Positions 21,081-32,860 of a stretch of 64,000 bases of DNA are shown here, piece after piece. The notes below the pieces were generated by a model, which made no database searches, was not told where the DNA came from, and worked only from the letters and a program-made list of their open reading frames with translations. Source of the stretch: Eleusine coracana subsp. coracana (Eukaryota > Streptophyta > Magnoliopsida > Poales > Poaceae); the NCBI GenBank assembly GCA_032690845.1, contig CM064429.1:12060569-12124568 (forward strand), read 5' to 3'. Each line of letters opens with the position of its first letter. The first letter of the stretch is position 1. Made by a program: the position numbers and the translations under genes.

Positions 21081-21810
21081 CCAATGTAAAGTTAGGAGAT
21101 CAAAATTCTCAGCCTATACATACTCATGGTTGTTTTACCTGCCCCTTGTTCACCCGCCTCTCCATTGGGTAATCATTCCTTAATTTTTGCATCTTCATTT
21201 TCCTTCCTTAATCTAGTAAATTCCCTGCCTTTCCATAGTGTATCCTTCTTATTTTGCTCTCCCAACTTTTATTTCTTTTTCATAATCATGCATGTGATAA
21301 TTTATTTTTCTACTCTTCTCTCACGTCTCCATCTGGACTGTATGCCAAGCTTTGGATGCTGGATCTTGGAGGTTGTGGTCGTAATTTAGGATGGGCACAC
21401 CAAGGTCGATTGAAGAAAAAGCAGATGCTTAGCAGCAGTTTTTGCTTACCTGCTGATGTCTTCAATGTCTTGATATTGGTAGCGCCTTTGACTTTGAACA
21501 CTTGCTACTACAATCAAGAAGCTATTTCATTACATGTCAGCGTCTTCAATTGACGGCTGCCACCAACAAGTCAAGATTAGTGTCCTTGATCACCAGCGAC
21601 TACCGACATGTTGGATCACCTTAAATCTATGTGTGACGCCTCATGCATATTGCTTGAACGGTACACAACCAACCACCTCTTACCACACACCTCTTTGTGT
21701 TGGTGTTGCTGAAAATGCATCTAACACTCCCTAGTGGATTTATATTAGGGCTTTAAACCCTAACTCTTCACATAACTAAGCATCTTCGGGTCTGTCCTTC
21801 CCCATATGAC
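21081..21810. other. Unassigned spacer between Sirevirus LTR and isolated LTR
   Basis: 730 bp of T-rich sequence. Plus-strand frames reach about 99 codons (21254-21553) with no recognisable motif. I see no repeat, TIR or RNA gene. It could be older target DNA or a non-coding part of one of the flanking elements. Confidence 0.4.
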
Positions 21811-23016
21811 TGTTGGTATTTTTAATGAATGCAGATGAGTCCGCATGCGCACAGAGAATACCGTTGTAGCACTTCCCCTCGGGAGTATTCCAACAGTATC
21901 GAAATCACAGGGAACGTGTGTGCTAATCTTCTATTCTAATGATCTAAGGACACCAAGATAACTATGGCTCGGGTAGAGAGGATTCCGACTGGTAAAAGAG
22001 TCCTAATGAGAGTAACTTGACACTAAGTTGCTTGCATTGGGCATCCGGTTTTCCCCTGCATCCACAGTGCGATTCCGACCAAGAGCCTACTATGTAGCCG
22101 AATGTGGAGGATTTCAAAAGGACAGATAGCGCTGTCACCTCTAGCAATCCGTGGACTACACGATAAAGAAAGGCAACCTACGGCCTAGACACCATGTCTA
22201 TGCTTTCGATTACTCCCTTAATCTCTACGTACGATGGGCCAAGACTAAGGTCTCTAATTAAATAGAGCGTTGAGCGATCAAAACAATTAAGTTCTAAAAC
22301 TTACTTAAAAAGGAAAACTAACAACCAAAAAAAGAATCTTGAAGACTTACCATAAAAGGCAAGCATACGTCAAGGTACAAGCGAGGAGAAGGGGTTAGAT
22401 AGCCCGAACCTCCTCTCCTGGACTCCTCCTCACTCTCTACCTATTTTCTAAATGCTTTGGCAGGATTGAGCCTTTTGGAAATGAAGTGCTAATTCTATCT
22501 TGAAGTGTTGAGGGAGTGAAGCCCTTCCCTTCCTTTTATAGCACTCAAAGGCGGTTCCTGGAGTTGGTAACTTCCACCAAACATGCACAACCGCCCTTAG
22601 GGAGGCACCAGAAGATGACACGTGGAGGTGGTGCGCCAGAGGGGGACCCACCTATTCGGCCGTACAGGGGTGTTCAGCCGAATAGGGGTTGTGGGCCCTC
22701 AGGCCCCCTCTGCTCTGGGTCCCTGATAGGTGGCCCCTTGTCTCTCCTGACACCGTAAGGCGGTGGGTTACGTCGGTTTTCTTCTAAAAGTGGGCCAGTG
22801 AATCCGTATGCTTGGCTCTGATTGGCCGGAAGTGTGTTTTCTCCCTTGATGATGTGGATTTTCCAATAATTCCATGGAATAATTACCTGCAGCACATATT
22901 TACCAACACTAGTGGCATTTGTTAGTAATAAACTCCTACCACTATGTGGTTGTTCACATTATTGCTTTTATGCATATAATTGACGGTCTATATTAGGCAT
23001 TTAGTGACCGTCAACA
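21811..23016 (-). repeat. Isolated full LTR without matching TSD
   Basis: Starts TGTTGGTATTTTTAATGAAT and ends GTGACCGTCAACA (1206 bp). A minus-strand TATA box (TATAAAA) is at 22534-22540. The left 510 bp match 17211-17718; 22590-22850 matches the LTRs at 7731 and 11816. Flanks are ATGAC and TGGGG, so it is not a clean solo LTR, and no PBS or PPT abuts it. Recombination or deletion removed its partner. Confidence 0.82.
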
Positions 23017-24005
23017 TGGGGGCAGCTAGGAAACCATCGTGGCCTTCCATAGGAGGGCCCCTTACTTCTCACCCAGTCTTGGCAAATGGCGGGGGACGGG
23101 GAAGCCACGCTTGTCCCCCCACTGCCGCTGTCACGACCACTAACCATAACGGCTCCATCTTCATGGGACAACGGACTCCTCAGTGTCCCACCACCTTGGA
23201 TAAAGACGAAGAGCATCAGACCACACAGCGGTGAGGCGCCATCCTCATCTTCGCCCTCGTCCCTGTCGCCCGGAGAGCAGTCATGTCGAGCGGCCCATTT
23301 CGACGATGAGCTCCACGTCGAGATTAAACCAAGCCACGCTAGCCTAACAGCAAGCCTTTGTGTTGCCGGGTTTAAGGAGGAAAAGCCTTGATGCCAAGGT
23401 GGGTGAAAGAGCGCTACCTTGCATTGGCCTAAATTAGTCGGGCTGCCCTAAATGGCAGCATTGGATTCCCCCCTCATGCACGATACGACAACAGCACACC
23501 CGATGAAAAGAGGCTCCTGCACTTCGCACACCAGGTAACGACAGGACCTACCGATCTGGTAGTCCTGCGACTCCCCTTTTGAGAAAAAGTGGACCCGCTT
23601 CATCATGCGGCCACGTCAGACAAAACTTTGCCCAACGCACCGCGTCTTGGGCATGGCGCCTGGGGCCCCAAACCCACCTAAGCACAACGGGGCCCTAGGG
23701 ACTCAGACACGACAGTCTTCCAGTGATTGTCTCAGACGAATAAAGCCAAAACCCGAGTCTCTTCAAGACTCGCCCTTTGGCTCTGGGGCTACACCCGTTG
23801 GGTGCGCTCGCGCGCACCCTAGCCAAAAAAATGCAAATTATCCCAAAAAAAGTAAATCCAAAATGCAAATCTCTTCAAGACTCGCCCTTTGGCTCGGGGG
23901 CTACACCCGACAGGTGCGCTCGCGTGCACCTCCATCAAAGATCAAACCACCTGTAGAAGTTGACTGACATCCGTCAAATGATTCTCCGATTCGCTCGAGG
24001 GCTAC
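23017..24005 (+). mobile_element. 3' internal end of a Tat-type element (plus strand)
   Basis: The segment carries the block AAGACTCGCCCTTTGGCTC followed by GGGGCTACACCC twice (23763-23790 and 23879-23908), and CGCTCGAGGGCTAC (23991-24005) as PPT just before an LTR start. This CTCGGGGGCTAC style is characteristic of the 3' region of grass Tat elements. Open frames at 23086-23391 and 23605-23967 lack known motifs and belong to the 3' non-coding or accessory region. Confidence 0.6.
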
Positions 24006-24648
24006 TATCAGGGGTAAAAACCAGCGGCTTTCCATGTGGCCCCGGTTGACCCTATGGGTCCGACATCCATACGGCACGAGCTGGTGAAACTTTGGCGTGA
24101 TGCGGGCAGTGCGGGGCCATCCCTTGCCTTGCTGGACTCACCGAGGGTCGGGCATCGCCCTCGCACCGGTTGACTCACCAAGGGTCGAAGGCCGCCTCCG
24201 CCTCGCTCAACCCATCGAGGGTCGAGGCAGCATTAACTCTGGCCAACCCTCGTAAACCCGAGGTCATACCACCCTTCTCGACCACAACGGAAGTCGAGTG
24301 GGCTAGCACCACCCCACAGCCAAGCCAGGAGCCTTGGGGATAAGGACGTCCGATGAGTCAAGGACCACGTCAGAGGCTGTAGAGCTGCAGGGCCTATGCT
24401 ATTCCTGCCAACTCTCATCAGTGGGCCCCACCCCGGTGACGGAACGGTACCCCATGTCACTGACCGTGCGGGAGTGATGGAAGGAGAAACACCAAAAACT
24501 GCTATGACGAGATGGCTTCCTACTCCAAGCGGGCCTGACCAAACAATGCCCGACAAATCGACCCTTGACGGGAGGGTCGGTTGGGTCGAAGATCAGTGAC
24601 ACCTACTCCTCATTGGACTTTTATACGATCGTTGCATCACTGCTGCCA
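24006..24648 (+). repeat. LTR of the Tat-type element, interrupted
   Basis: Begins TATCAGGGGTAAAAACC after the PPT-like tract; the usual start would be TGTCGGGG, so the TG is probably mutated. It is cut at 24648 by the TGCCA-flanked insertion. It should resume at 30500, but I cannot confirm where it ends. Confidence 0.5.
24644..24648. repeat. Target-site duplication TGCCA (left)
   Basis: Identical to 30495-30499, immediately outside the TG...CA ends. Confidence 0.88.
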
Positions 24649-25521
24649 TGTCACACCCGATTTGAAGGACAAAACCAAGTGCTTTTCATATGTGTGCCCA
24701 GGAACAAGTTTCACACATATCGACAGTAAGTGCATAACAGTATAACCAATGTCATTATTACAACATACGATTATTACAAAAAAGATTGTCTTTAAAGACT
24801 CAAACGACTCTCAAACTAAATAGCAACAAAAAACACCATAACACCACAGGCAATCGACCGGGGGCACGCTCGCCTAGTAGTAGTCTTCGTCGATGTAGTC
24901 TATCTCCCCATCTTCTGAGCAGCGCGAGGCACGGGGCTGACCTTTTATAGGGGCGCAAAGCCCTAGGTTGGCCAGGGCAAGCCTGCCAAGGGCAGCGGCG
25001 GCGCTAGGGTTCGGGTGGGGTGGCGTGGGGCGGGCTGGGCAGGCCGGGGGGAAAAGAGGAGAGGGGGAAAGGGAAATGGGCCGCACAAGAGGAATTCGGC
25101 CCAAGGCCAAGGGAGAAAGGAGTGGGGGAGGCTGGGCCAGACAGGCCGAAAGATTGTGAGGGGGAACTTGGGCTGCTTCTAGAAATTGTCCCAAGCGCAA
25201 AGCCTTTTCTTTTTCTCTTCCCATCCTGCTTCTATTTCCTATTTCAAAAATTAAAATAAAATTGATTTCTAAACGGATTTTCAAACACCTTTCCATAAAA
25301 TAAAAACCTAATGCATCTAATCAGCATGAATGCGACAACCAATAATAATAATAATAAATTAACCTAAATTAATTTAATTACCTTAAAAAATAGTTCTTTT
25401 GCCTAAAATAAATGATAATCCTCTAGTTTAATTTAAATTAAATTTTAATTTATTATGAAAAGTTTTAAAATTTGGTAAAATTTAGGTCACATACCAAAAT
25501 TTAAAATTTTGGGATGTGACA
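24649..25521 (-). repeat. 3' LTR of the LARD, with a 2.6-kb internal deletion
   Basis: 873 bp. It aligns to both ends of the 3455-bp LTR at 27040-30494. The missing part corresponds to about 27312-29880. A minus-strand TATA box (CTATAAAAG, about 24940-24948) is kept while nearly everything downstream of it to the U5 end is lost. Confidence 0.85.
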
Positions 25522-25538
25522 AGACTACCCCCCTTAAC
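25522..25538 (-). other. Polypurine tract of the LARD
   Basis: The minus strand reads GTTAAGGGGGGTAGTCT against the LTR. A second copy (TTAAGGGGGGTAG) is at 25761-25772. Confidence 0.78.
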
Positions 25539-27023
25539 AGGAATCTCGTCTCGAGATTCTACGTGGCTAGCAAGGAAAGAGCAAAGGTAATCTTGTTGTT
25601 TGTCCTTCATCCTTGATCTCTATTCACTTAATTGATTGATGGTCTTCGCTGCAGCAACTCCTCCAAAGGAAATCTTGATGTCCTATATCTTCCAATCGTA
25701 TTCTCTCACTTATAACACCTATGTCTTGGTATCCCATGTGGATAAGATGGATGGTGATCTCTACCCCCCTTAAGTTCATACTTAGGGTCGAACAGAAACG
25801 TCAATCAACTCTTGTCCTCCAATTGTAACTATCTTCTCAATCCATGCACCAATTTGTAGCATTCTGCATTCTTTCATTGGCCAGATGGTCCATATGTCCT
25901 TCCTTGGGCAAGCTTCAAGCCATTGACAATATCAGCTACAAGTAAAGCATCAGATTCTTGTTACTAAAGGCTTGGGAAAGGTGGCATTAGAACTTCCCTG
26001 ATAGTAGCGTATCTCTCTTGAGGGTTGTCGCTTCAACTCAGATCCACTCAGGTTGCTTTGAAGGACAACATGGGTGGCCATGAAGTTTACAGCAATAGCA
26101 GGCTTCTTGAACTCTACCGGACTTATGCTTCTTCCTGGATCACTCAGTTGGTGTCTTGCAGGTATCATCCTTGGCATGCTTCCTCTTCTTTGTGATAAGG
26201 ATTTTACTTCTATACGTGACACATGCGGGGTTGTTTGTGCGATGCCAAAAGTTGTGTGTTGCCTCTTCCGTAAGAAGATCCCACTGTTGCGATTGTTATC
26301 TGGAGCTGGCAGGGATACTGGTGAACTATCTTTGGTATTGGTTTGCTCTTGTCGATGCTTCATTCAAAGAATCTAATGGTCGAGTTCAACATCTCCTCGA
26401 TTGGTTCGGTTATAAGTGACTAGGAAAGAATGGAATGACAGAGGAAAGAGAGCAAGGAATAGAGAGAGATGGTAACCCCAACTAAACTAAAACTAGCTAT
26501 AACTACTAATGCGATTACAAAGCTAAACGCTTTGCATGCACACCAACACTCAATCAAAGATCCAACTCACACATAGCACACCACAAGCAACACAAGACAT
26601 ATAGTTAGCAACGTCTTTCTATCTAGCGATTATGCTTCTAAAATGGGAAGGGTCCTAAACCATGGTTCTTCAGAAAGTCTTTCTTCATGTAGAGTAATGA
26701 CCAATGCCCTTGGTATGATGAAGAGCTTTCGACTTCGACTTCATGATCTTCATCTTCATACTAGACAGAATGAGCTGGTACAATCTTCCTGGTCATCCGT
26801 CTTGTTCATGATAGCATAAGTCGACCAAACTAATATTTTGAAAGGGACAAAGGAAATAGTAAAAATATTATTTTGTCCATCATTTGAGAATAGTCAAGTA
26901 AAGAGAAAATAAGAAGAAACGATATAAGGATTTTCTAGAAGTAAAAGTTTCCAAATACTAGTTTTGAAAATAGAACCTATGTCACGACCATTCTATCTAG
27001 GCTTGCGTCCTACGGTCGACATA
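25539..27023 (-). other. Short internal domain of the LARD
   Basis: About 1.5 kb with no identifiable retroviral domain. The largest frame is 26363-25950 on the minus strand (137 codons, basic, Ser/Pro-rich), and I find no zinc knuckle or capsid signature in it. The interior probably serves mainly as packaging and primer sequence. Confidence 0.55.
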
Positions 27024-27035
27024 GCTCTAATACCA
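27024..27035 (-). other. Primer-binding site, initiator tRNA-Met
   Basis: The minus strand reads TGGTATTAGAGC, one base from the plant initiator-Met PBS TGGTATCAGAGC, and lies four bases from the LTR end at 27040. Confidence 0.85.
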
Positions 27036-27519
27036 CTTCTGTCACACCCGGTTTTAAGGACAAAACCAAGTGCTTTTCATATGTGTGCCCAGGAACAATT
27101 TTCACACATATCGACAGTAAGTGCATAGCAGTATAACCAATGTCATTATTACAACGTACGATTATTACATAAAAGATTGTCTTTAAAGACTGAAATGACT
27201 CTCAAACTAAATAGCAGCAGAAAACACCATAACACCACAGGCAATCGGCCGGGGGCACGCTCGCCTAGTAGTAGTCTTCATCGATGTAGTCCATCTCTCT
27301 ATTTTCAGAGCAGCAGTTTATAGTATATAGCAACAAAGGAAAATAGCAAGGGTGAGCATGTGCCGTACTCAGCAAGTGAGGGAAAATATGACATGCAGGC
27401 TTAATAGAAGAAAGGCTAACATAATGGTTCATGTGCATAAATGGGCACTACACCTAAGACCTTTTGAATAGGACACATATTTACTAAGTGAAAAGTTGTC
27501 CTAAGTTATCTCATCAAAC

Positions 27520-27690
27520 CAACACTACAGGTTACACCGCCTGTAGCTAACCATGGGTTAAACCATCCATAAGAAACCACACTACAGGTTACACCGCCTG
27601 TAGCAAACCATGGGTTAAACCACCCAAAAGAAACCACACTACAGGTTACACCGCCTGTAGCAAACTCAGAGGTTACACCGCCCAAACCAA
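27520..27690. repeat. 62-bp tandem repeat within the LTR
   Basis: About 2.7 units, each with CTACAGGTTACACCGCCTGT followed by AGCAAACCATGGGTTAAACC. Each unit contains the short inverted repeat CTACAGG/CCTGTAG around the core. Confidence 0.8.
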
Positions 27691-29906
27691 ACTTGGCTAC
27701 CCACCAAGTTCACCCATAAACAACCCTCCTAAATGTGTGAGGATGCAGGCCGCTCCTGACCGTGAGCACAGCTGTTATAACAGATTGACACTCTGCAGAG
27801 GTTGCACAACTTTAACCACATGTTGGTGATTTCATCACTATGCAGTGACTAGAGAGTCTCCATGTTGCCCAAATCACACTACCGTAGGTGTGAGGCTAAG
27901 AGATCACCACAAGGTCTTTCAAAGAGCTTTCTAGCTTGCAAACAATCCACGCTAAGGTTTCACCGTTGTGGAATTAAACCGTTCCTATAGAAGCCCCCTC
28001 TGGCACCGTGGCTAGGAGTGAACCGTCCCTCACCTAAGTCCGAGAGTAAACCGTCCTGTCCTCATCCCTTGACTACCCGCAAAACTGGGAAGACATCTTG
28101 ATACTCAACCAAGCCTACCCATATCAGACCTGTGCTTTGTGCTGCTTTCCTGGGTGGCCGCTCCATAAACTACTCTTGTGATCCCAAGCAGGTACCACTA
28201 TAATCCCACAATACTGTACCGAGTACACGTGCATACCCGCACCATCCTTGTCATCCTCCTGCTTGGATCACCTAGGTTCCATGTTGCTAAAAAGGATTAC
28301 CCATCCCTCATGATCATTATGTTCAAGTAAGCCATTAGTCAAGAGTAACATTAGACACTTCCAAACCCGACATAGCAAACTAAGCATGACGTACCAATTC
28401 TAACATACTACACCAGAACCCAGGCGACAAGGAATAATATGGAACAGGATGATGACACATAGGATTCAATATTAACAAGCATGCATAGAGCATAGAGAGG
28501 AATGTAAAACATAGGCTCAAAATGCATCAAGGACACTTGCCTGGTTCCCTTTACTGCTGCTCAAAGTCTTCAAGATGGAGATCCCGGAAGTTCTCTAACA
28601 GCGGTTCGTCTACTCAACGTCACACCGAAAACACAAGCATATAAACAAACTAAGAAACAACACACCACACAGAAATAAATAACAATGAAAAGAAAACATT
28701 AAAATAGTATGCGTTGCTACGATTGCGTGAGCGCAAGAATCGCCTCAATCCGAGTTACGAGTAAAAAGTTACGAAGGTTTAAAGTTCTAGGGTCAAAATA
28801 GTAAAATCAGCAAAATATTGGAACACAGTATGAATGAATAATATTAAACACTACGGTCGCACTGGTGCAAGAATTTCTCAGTTCCGAGCTACGGTTGAGA
28901 AGTTATGACGATTTGAAGTTTTAGGGGCTAAAATGTAAAAGTAGATAAGTTTAGGGGCCTAAAAGTAAATTTAAAAAAGTATAAGGCTAAACTATAACAT
29001 ATATAAGTACAAAATAAAATTTATGAAAACTTCAGGGATCAAAATGTAATTTATAAAAAGTTTAGGGACTAAATTGTAAAAAGGAAGGACTAAAATATAA
29101 TTAATAATAAGTCTAGGGGTGTTTCTGTAAAATTATAGGACTAAAATATTATTTAAGAAAAGTCTAGGGCTTTTCTACAAAAGTACAGTGCTTGAAAATA
29201 ATTATATAAAAACTTAGGGTTCTAAATATAATTTTGTATAGGTGCTGCAAAATTGTTAGGATTAAAACGTACTTGAAGTAAAGTACAGGGGCCTAAACGT
29301 AATTATACGAAGGCTCTGTAGAAGAAATAGGTTTAGAATACAATTTTAATACAACAGAGGGGCCTATGCGCAAAAGTGTAACATTAACATGAATTAATCG
29401 AATTAATTTTAAACCTAACTCATAAAAACAATGGTGGACCGGGCTTGGGACCCCGTGGACCCGAGGTCCACTGGTCCTCATGGACCGGCGACCATTGGCG
29501 GCGGCATAGAGGCGCGGGCTCGCCGGACCTCGTCGGAGATGGTGCTCCGGTGGCCGAAGATCGACGCGGTCTGGGCCAACGGGGAGAGGAGAGCACGAGG
29601 AGCTCACCGCGGGGGCTCACGCATGGCGAGGAAGATCGAGGAGGCGTCGCGGCGGGAGCCGACGGCGACGGGTCTCCCGCGGCATCAGGGAGGCGTCTCG
29701 GGCGTCGATCCGCGAGGAGGACGAGCGGGGGCAGCTCAACATCGGGGTCCTCAGCAAAGAGCCGCTGGGGCTCAGGCCATCCGGCGGGGCTCGGGCGTGC
29801 CCATGGAGAGGCGGCAGCGACGTCGAGAAGGAATCGGGGCGGCGCTGGGGCAACGGAGGAAGGGGGGGGGGACCAAGAGCGACGCGAGGCACGGGCTGAC
29901 TTTTTA

Positions 29907-29916
29907 TAGGGGCGCA
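29907..29916 (-). promoter_or_regulatory. LTR promoter TATA box
   Basis: CTATAAAAAG on the minus strand, in the LTR and followed in the sense direction by a GC-rich break. The equivalent in the shortened LTR is near 24940. Confidence 0.5.
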
Positions 29917-30499
29917 AAGCCCTAGGTTGGTTGGGGCACGCCTGTCGAGGGCGACGGCGGCGCTAGGGTTTGGGTGGGGTGGCGCAGGGCGGGCTAGGCC
30001 ACGGGAGGGCGCGCGGGCTGGCGCACTTGGCTGGGTAGGCCGAGGGGAAAGGAGGAGAGGGGGAAAGGGAAGTTGGCCGCACGGGAGGAATTCGGCCCAA
30101 GGCCGAGGGAGAGAGGAGTGGGGGAGGCTGGGCCGGACAGGCCGAAGGAGAGTGAGGGGGAACTTGAGCTGCTTTTGGAAATTGGCCCAGGCGCAAAGCC
30201 TTTTCTTTTTCTCTTCCCATTCTGCTTCTATTTCCTATTTCAAAAATTAAAATAAAATCGATTTCTAAACGGATTTTCAAACACCTTTCCATAAAATAAA
30301 AACCTAATGCATCTAATCGGCATGAATGCGACAACCAATAATAATAATAATAATAAATTAACCTAAATTGATTTAATTACTTTAAGAAAATAGTTCTTTT
30401 GCCTAAAATAAATGATAATCCTCTAGTTTATTTTAAATTAAATTTTATTAAAATTTAGGTCACATACCAAAATTTAAAATTTTGGGGTGTGACATGCCA

Positions 30500-31700
30500 C
30501 CAAGGCACAAGCTAGCCTCCTTCGAGAACTTGCCGTACTCCCCGAGCCGATACGGGCACTAACTAGCGATGCCCCTTTCAACGACGAGCTACAAACGTGT
30601 ACAAACATGTGACGGCCTTCACAACCGATCACAATAGGCTCGATCACTGACACCTAACCGGTCTAGGTCTCACCATAGACCAAGGGTAACAACCGAGATC
30701 ACATCCTCAAGGACACCCTAGCCTTAGATGTGCAAGATGCTCTTGTAACTCTCACTAGCACTCTTAGGATATCCAGTATCCTCTCCTAGTGCTCTTCTCT
30801 TATCCTCTTGGACCTTATCAAATGCTCTCAGGTATTCCACTGGTCAAGAGAGGTCTCCAAGACCCCAACAATGATGTTATATAGGCTTCCAACCTCCAAC
30901 TAGATGTTGCTCCACGAAATCACCTTTCAGGATGCACTGACCGGACTGTCCGGTCTCTGCCTGACCAGACCGTTCGGTCACTCTGTAACGGCTCCTCCAG
31001 AACTGACAGCTCTTGGTCCTGAGGTGATCTCCATACTGATCGGACCGTCCGGTAAGTAGACCGGACCGTACGATCACTACACTCTCTCTCCATTCCAGAG
31101 AGCACCCATTTCTGCACCTCTCTATCCCGAGCAACCTCCCTACAGACCAGACCATCCGGTCTATAGACCATACCGTCCGGTCTATACTGGCCTTCATGCT
31201 GACAGACTTCTTCGCAGACTGCTCTCTGACCTCCTATTGACCATACAGTACGGTCCCCACTGACCCCTCTGTCCGGTCACTCTGACCAGAAGCTAAAACT
31301 GCTCGTCCTCACTTGCCTTCGTTTCCCGGCTTCTCCGAACAGCTCCTTGGCTTCTCCAGTGTCACCTAGTGCCTGTGATTTCAATGAGCATCCATGCACA
31401 TCAACGACTAGCATGACCTAAAGAGACATGACCTAGACCCCCTTGATAGTCCGGTTTTCCCTATGGACTCAAAGCCCTAACAACTAGATAAGTGTTCCAA
31501 ACACTTGCTCCATAACTTGTCCTTAGCCTTGATCCATCTCCATCAATGCTTGGACTCCATCAAGCTCATCAAGCCTCCATGCTTGTGGTCATTTTCATCC
31601 ATCGCTAAGGCAACCATCATCATTTATAGGATTTGTAGTAGAGTTTAGGTATGATACCTGCACAAACAACACTCATGTAGATATTAGCCAACGATTTCAT
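30500..31700 (-). mobile_element. LTR-like sequence with CCGG quasi-palindromes
   Basis: 30930-31290 contains at least eight copies of a GACCGGACCGTCCGGTC-like motif in varying states. A minus-strand TATA box (CCTATATAAC, about 30878-30887) is at the edge of this cluster, as in a U3 with repeats upstream of the promoter. Clusters of such palindromes are known from Sirevirus LTRs. I cannot place the LTR ends, and the first bases may still belong to the Tat LTR. Confidence 0.5.
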
Positions 31701-32608
31701 AGTTGTTATTAATCACCAAAACATCCATACCTCGAGGATCCAATCATCAATGGTCATGAAGCTTACACTTGTCATCCTTTTTCTTGCCACATCATCTTTT
31801 TCTCTCCCTCATCCTCTATCTCTTCCATTGTCCGACAAAGTTTCATCTCGTCGCCGCCTACTGTGGACACCCTGCCTTCAGTCCATTTGGAGACCACATT
31901 GCTGCTCGATCTCACCCAGACCTAGCTGATTGCGAGAGAAACTCGTATCCATATGAGTTGTGGTCGGTGATGCATGAGCCGAAGCAGATCTCGCACAACA
32001 GCACCGAGGTCGTGTCAATGTTCGTTGGTGACCTGCATAGGATAGAGAAGTCAGCCATATAAGAACAACGTGCCTGGCAAAGGGCGGTGGTGTTGGGAGG
32101 CTGTGGAGCCAGACCCACCTAAGCAGCGGATGGCCTGAGATGCAACAGAGTGATGGCACGCTGAGCTTGAATTTAGCACTGATGGAGGACAGTGGGAAGA
32201 TTTAATGTTGGTGGAGAACAATGGAAGAGATAGAAAGATGACATGGCAAGGAAAAGTATGACATGGCATACATGTAAGGCTTAATATGTCACATATGCTA
32301 AACCGTTCTCCAAAATCACTTAGGGAGACAAAACAAACATATTGAAGAGTTGAGAGACTGTGGATACCCAGTTTTATAATTAGAGGACCCAAAGTGTGAC
32401 ACCACTAATAGTTGGAGGAGGCAAAAAAGACTTCTTCCCTTTAGGAAGCATACCATTGAGTGGCATTTGTTGGCCATTGCATTCACCATGGGCTCATCAT
32501 CTCGACTCATCTACATTTTGAAGCAGGCAACCACTCCGCCATCCACACGTTTCTATTTTCTAGTGTCGTTCTTATCCTCTGAAGACTTGGACTCCTCGAC
32601 GAGTCCTC

Positions 32609-32653
32609 TCTCTCTCTCTCTCTCTCTCCCTCTCTCCCTCTATCTCTCTCATC
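32609..32653. repeat. CT-rich microsatellite
   Basis: TCTCTCTC run with CCCTCTCC interruptions over about 45 bases. Confidence 0.85.
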
Positions 32654-32855
32654 ACCCGACTTCAGTTCGTGATCGTGTCACCACCATCGGTCATCGACCT
32701 CCCTCCCGCTCTCTCCATCCTCATGTGGTGTTGTTTTGTCACCGCTGCCCCTCATGGCTTGGGCACGAGACCTCCGCCTCCTCGCGCACTGCAATCGTCG
32801 TGTGCAGCCACACAGCTCGTTGTCGCATCCCAAGCCCGGCCATGGCGCTCCCTGC

Positions 32856-32860
32856 TCTGC
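32856..32860. repeat. Target-site duplication TCTGC (left)
   Basis: Identical to 43643-43647. Confidence 0.85.

Larger units (their letters stand above)
24649..30494 (-). mobile_element. Large non-autonomous LTR retrotransposon (LARD-like), TSD TGCCA
   Basis: Both ends are TGTCACACCC / GGNTGTGACA and the unit is flanked by TGCCA at 24644-24648 and 30495-30499. Sense is minus: 3' LTR 24649-25521, PPT at 25522-25538, internal region of only 1518 bp, PBS at 27024-27035 complementary to initiator tRNA-Met, and 5' LTR 27040-30494 (3455 bp). No gag-pol domains are present. Long LTRs around a short non-coding interior are the definition of a LARD; the PBS and LTR style point to a Tekay/Del-like Ty3/gypsy parent. 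Confidence 0.9.
27040..30494 (-). repeat. 5' LTR of the LARD (3455 bp)
   Basis: Starts TGTCACACCCGG and ends GGGGTGTGACA. It holds a 62-bp tandem repeat (27520-27690) and a stretch of degenerate AGGGGCTAAAATGTAAA-like repeats (28900-29330). A GC-rich leader-like block (29440-30170) lies on either side of a minus-strand TATA box (CTATAAAAAG, about 29907-29916). Long open frames in the GC-rich block are composition artefacts. Confidence 0.87.
31701..32860. other. Unassigned target DNA left of the Athila-like element
   Basis: Contains a CT microsatellite (about 32609-32653) and only short open frames. The minus-strand frame 32118-31912 (68 codons) has a coding look but no motif I recognise. Joined to 43648 onward after removing the Athila-like insertion, it would be continuous unassigned DNA. 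Confidence 0.4.

Noticed and set aside
29420..29925. Overlapping 154-165-codon frames on both strands
   Set aside because: GC-rich LTR leader with no stop codons by composition; products are Arg/Ala or Pro/Ser-rich and lack domains.
31878..32159. Possible host gene fragment near the CT microsatellite
   Set aside because: Short frames only, no recognisable family, no splice signals I could justify.
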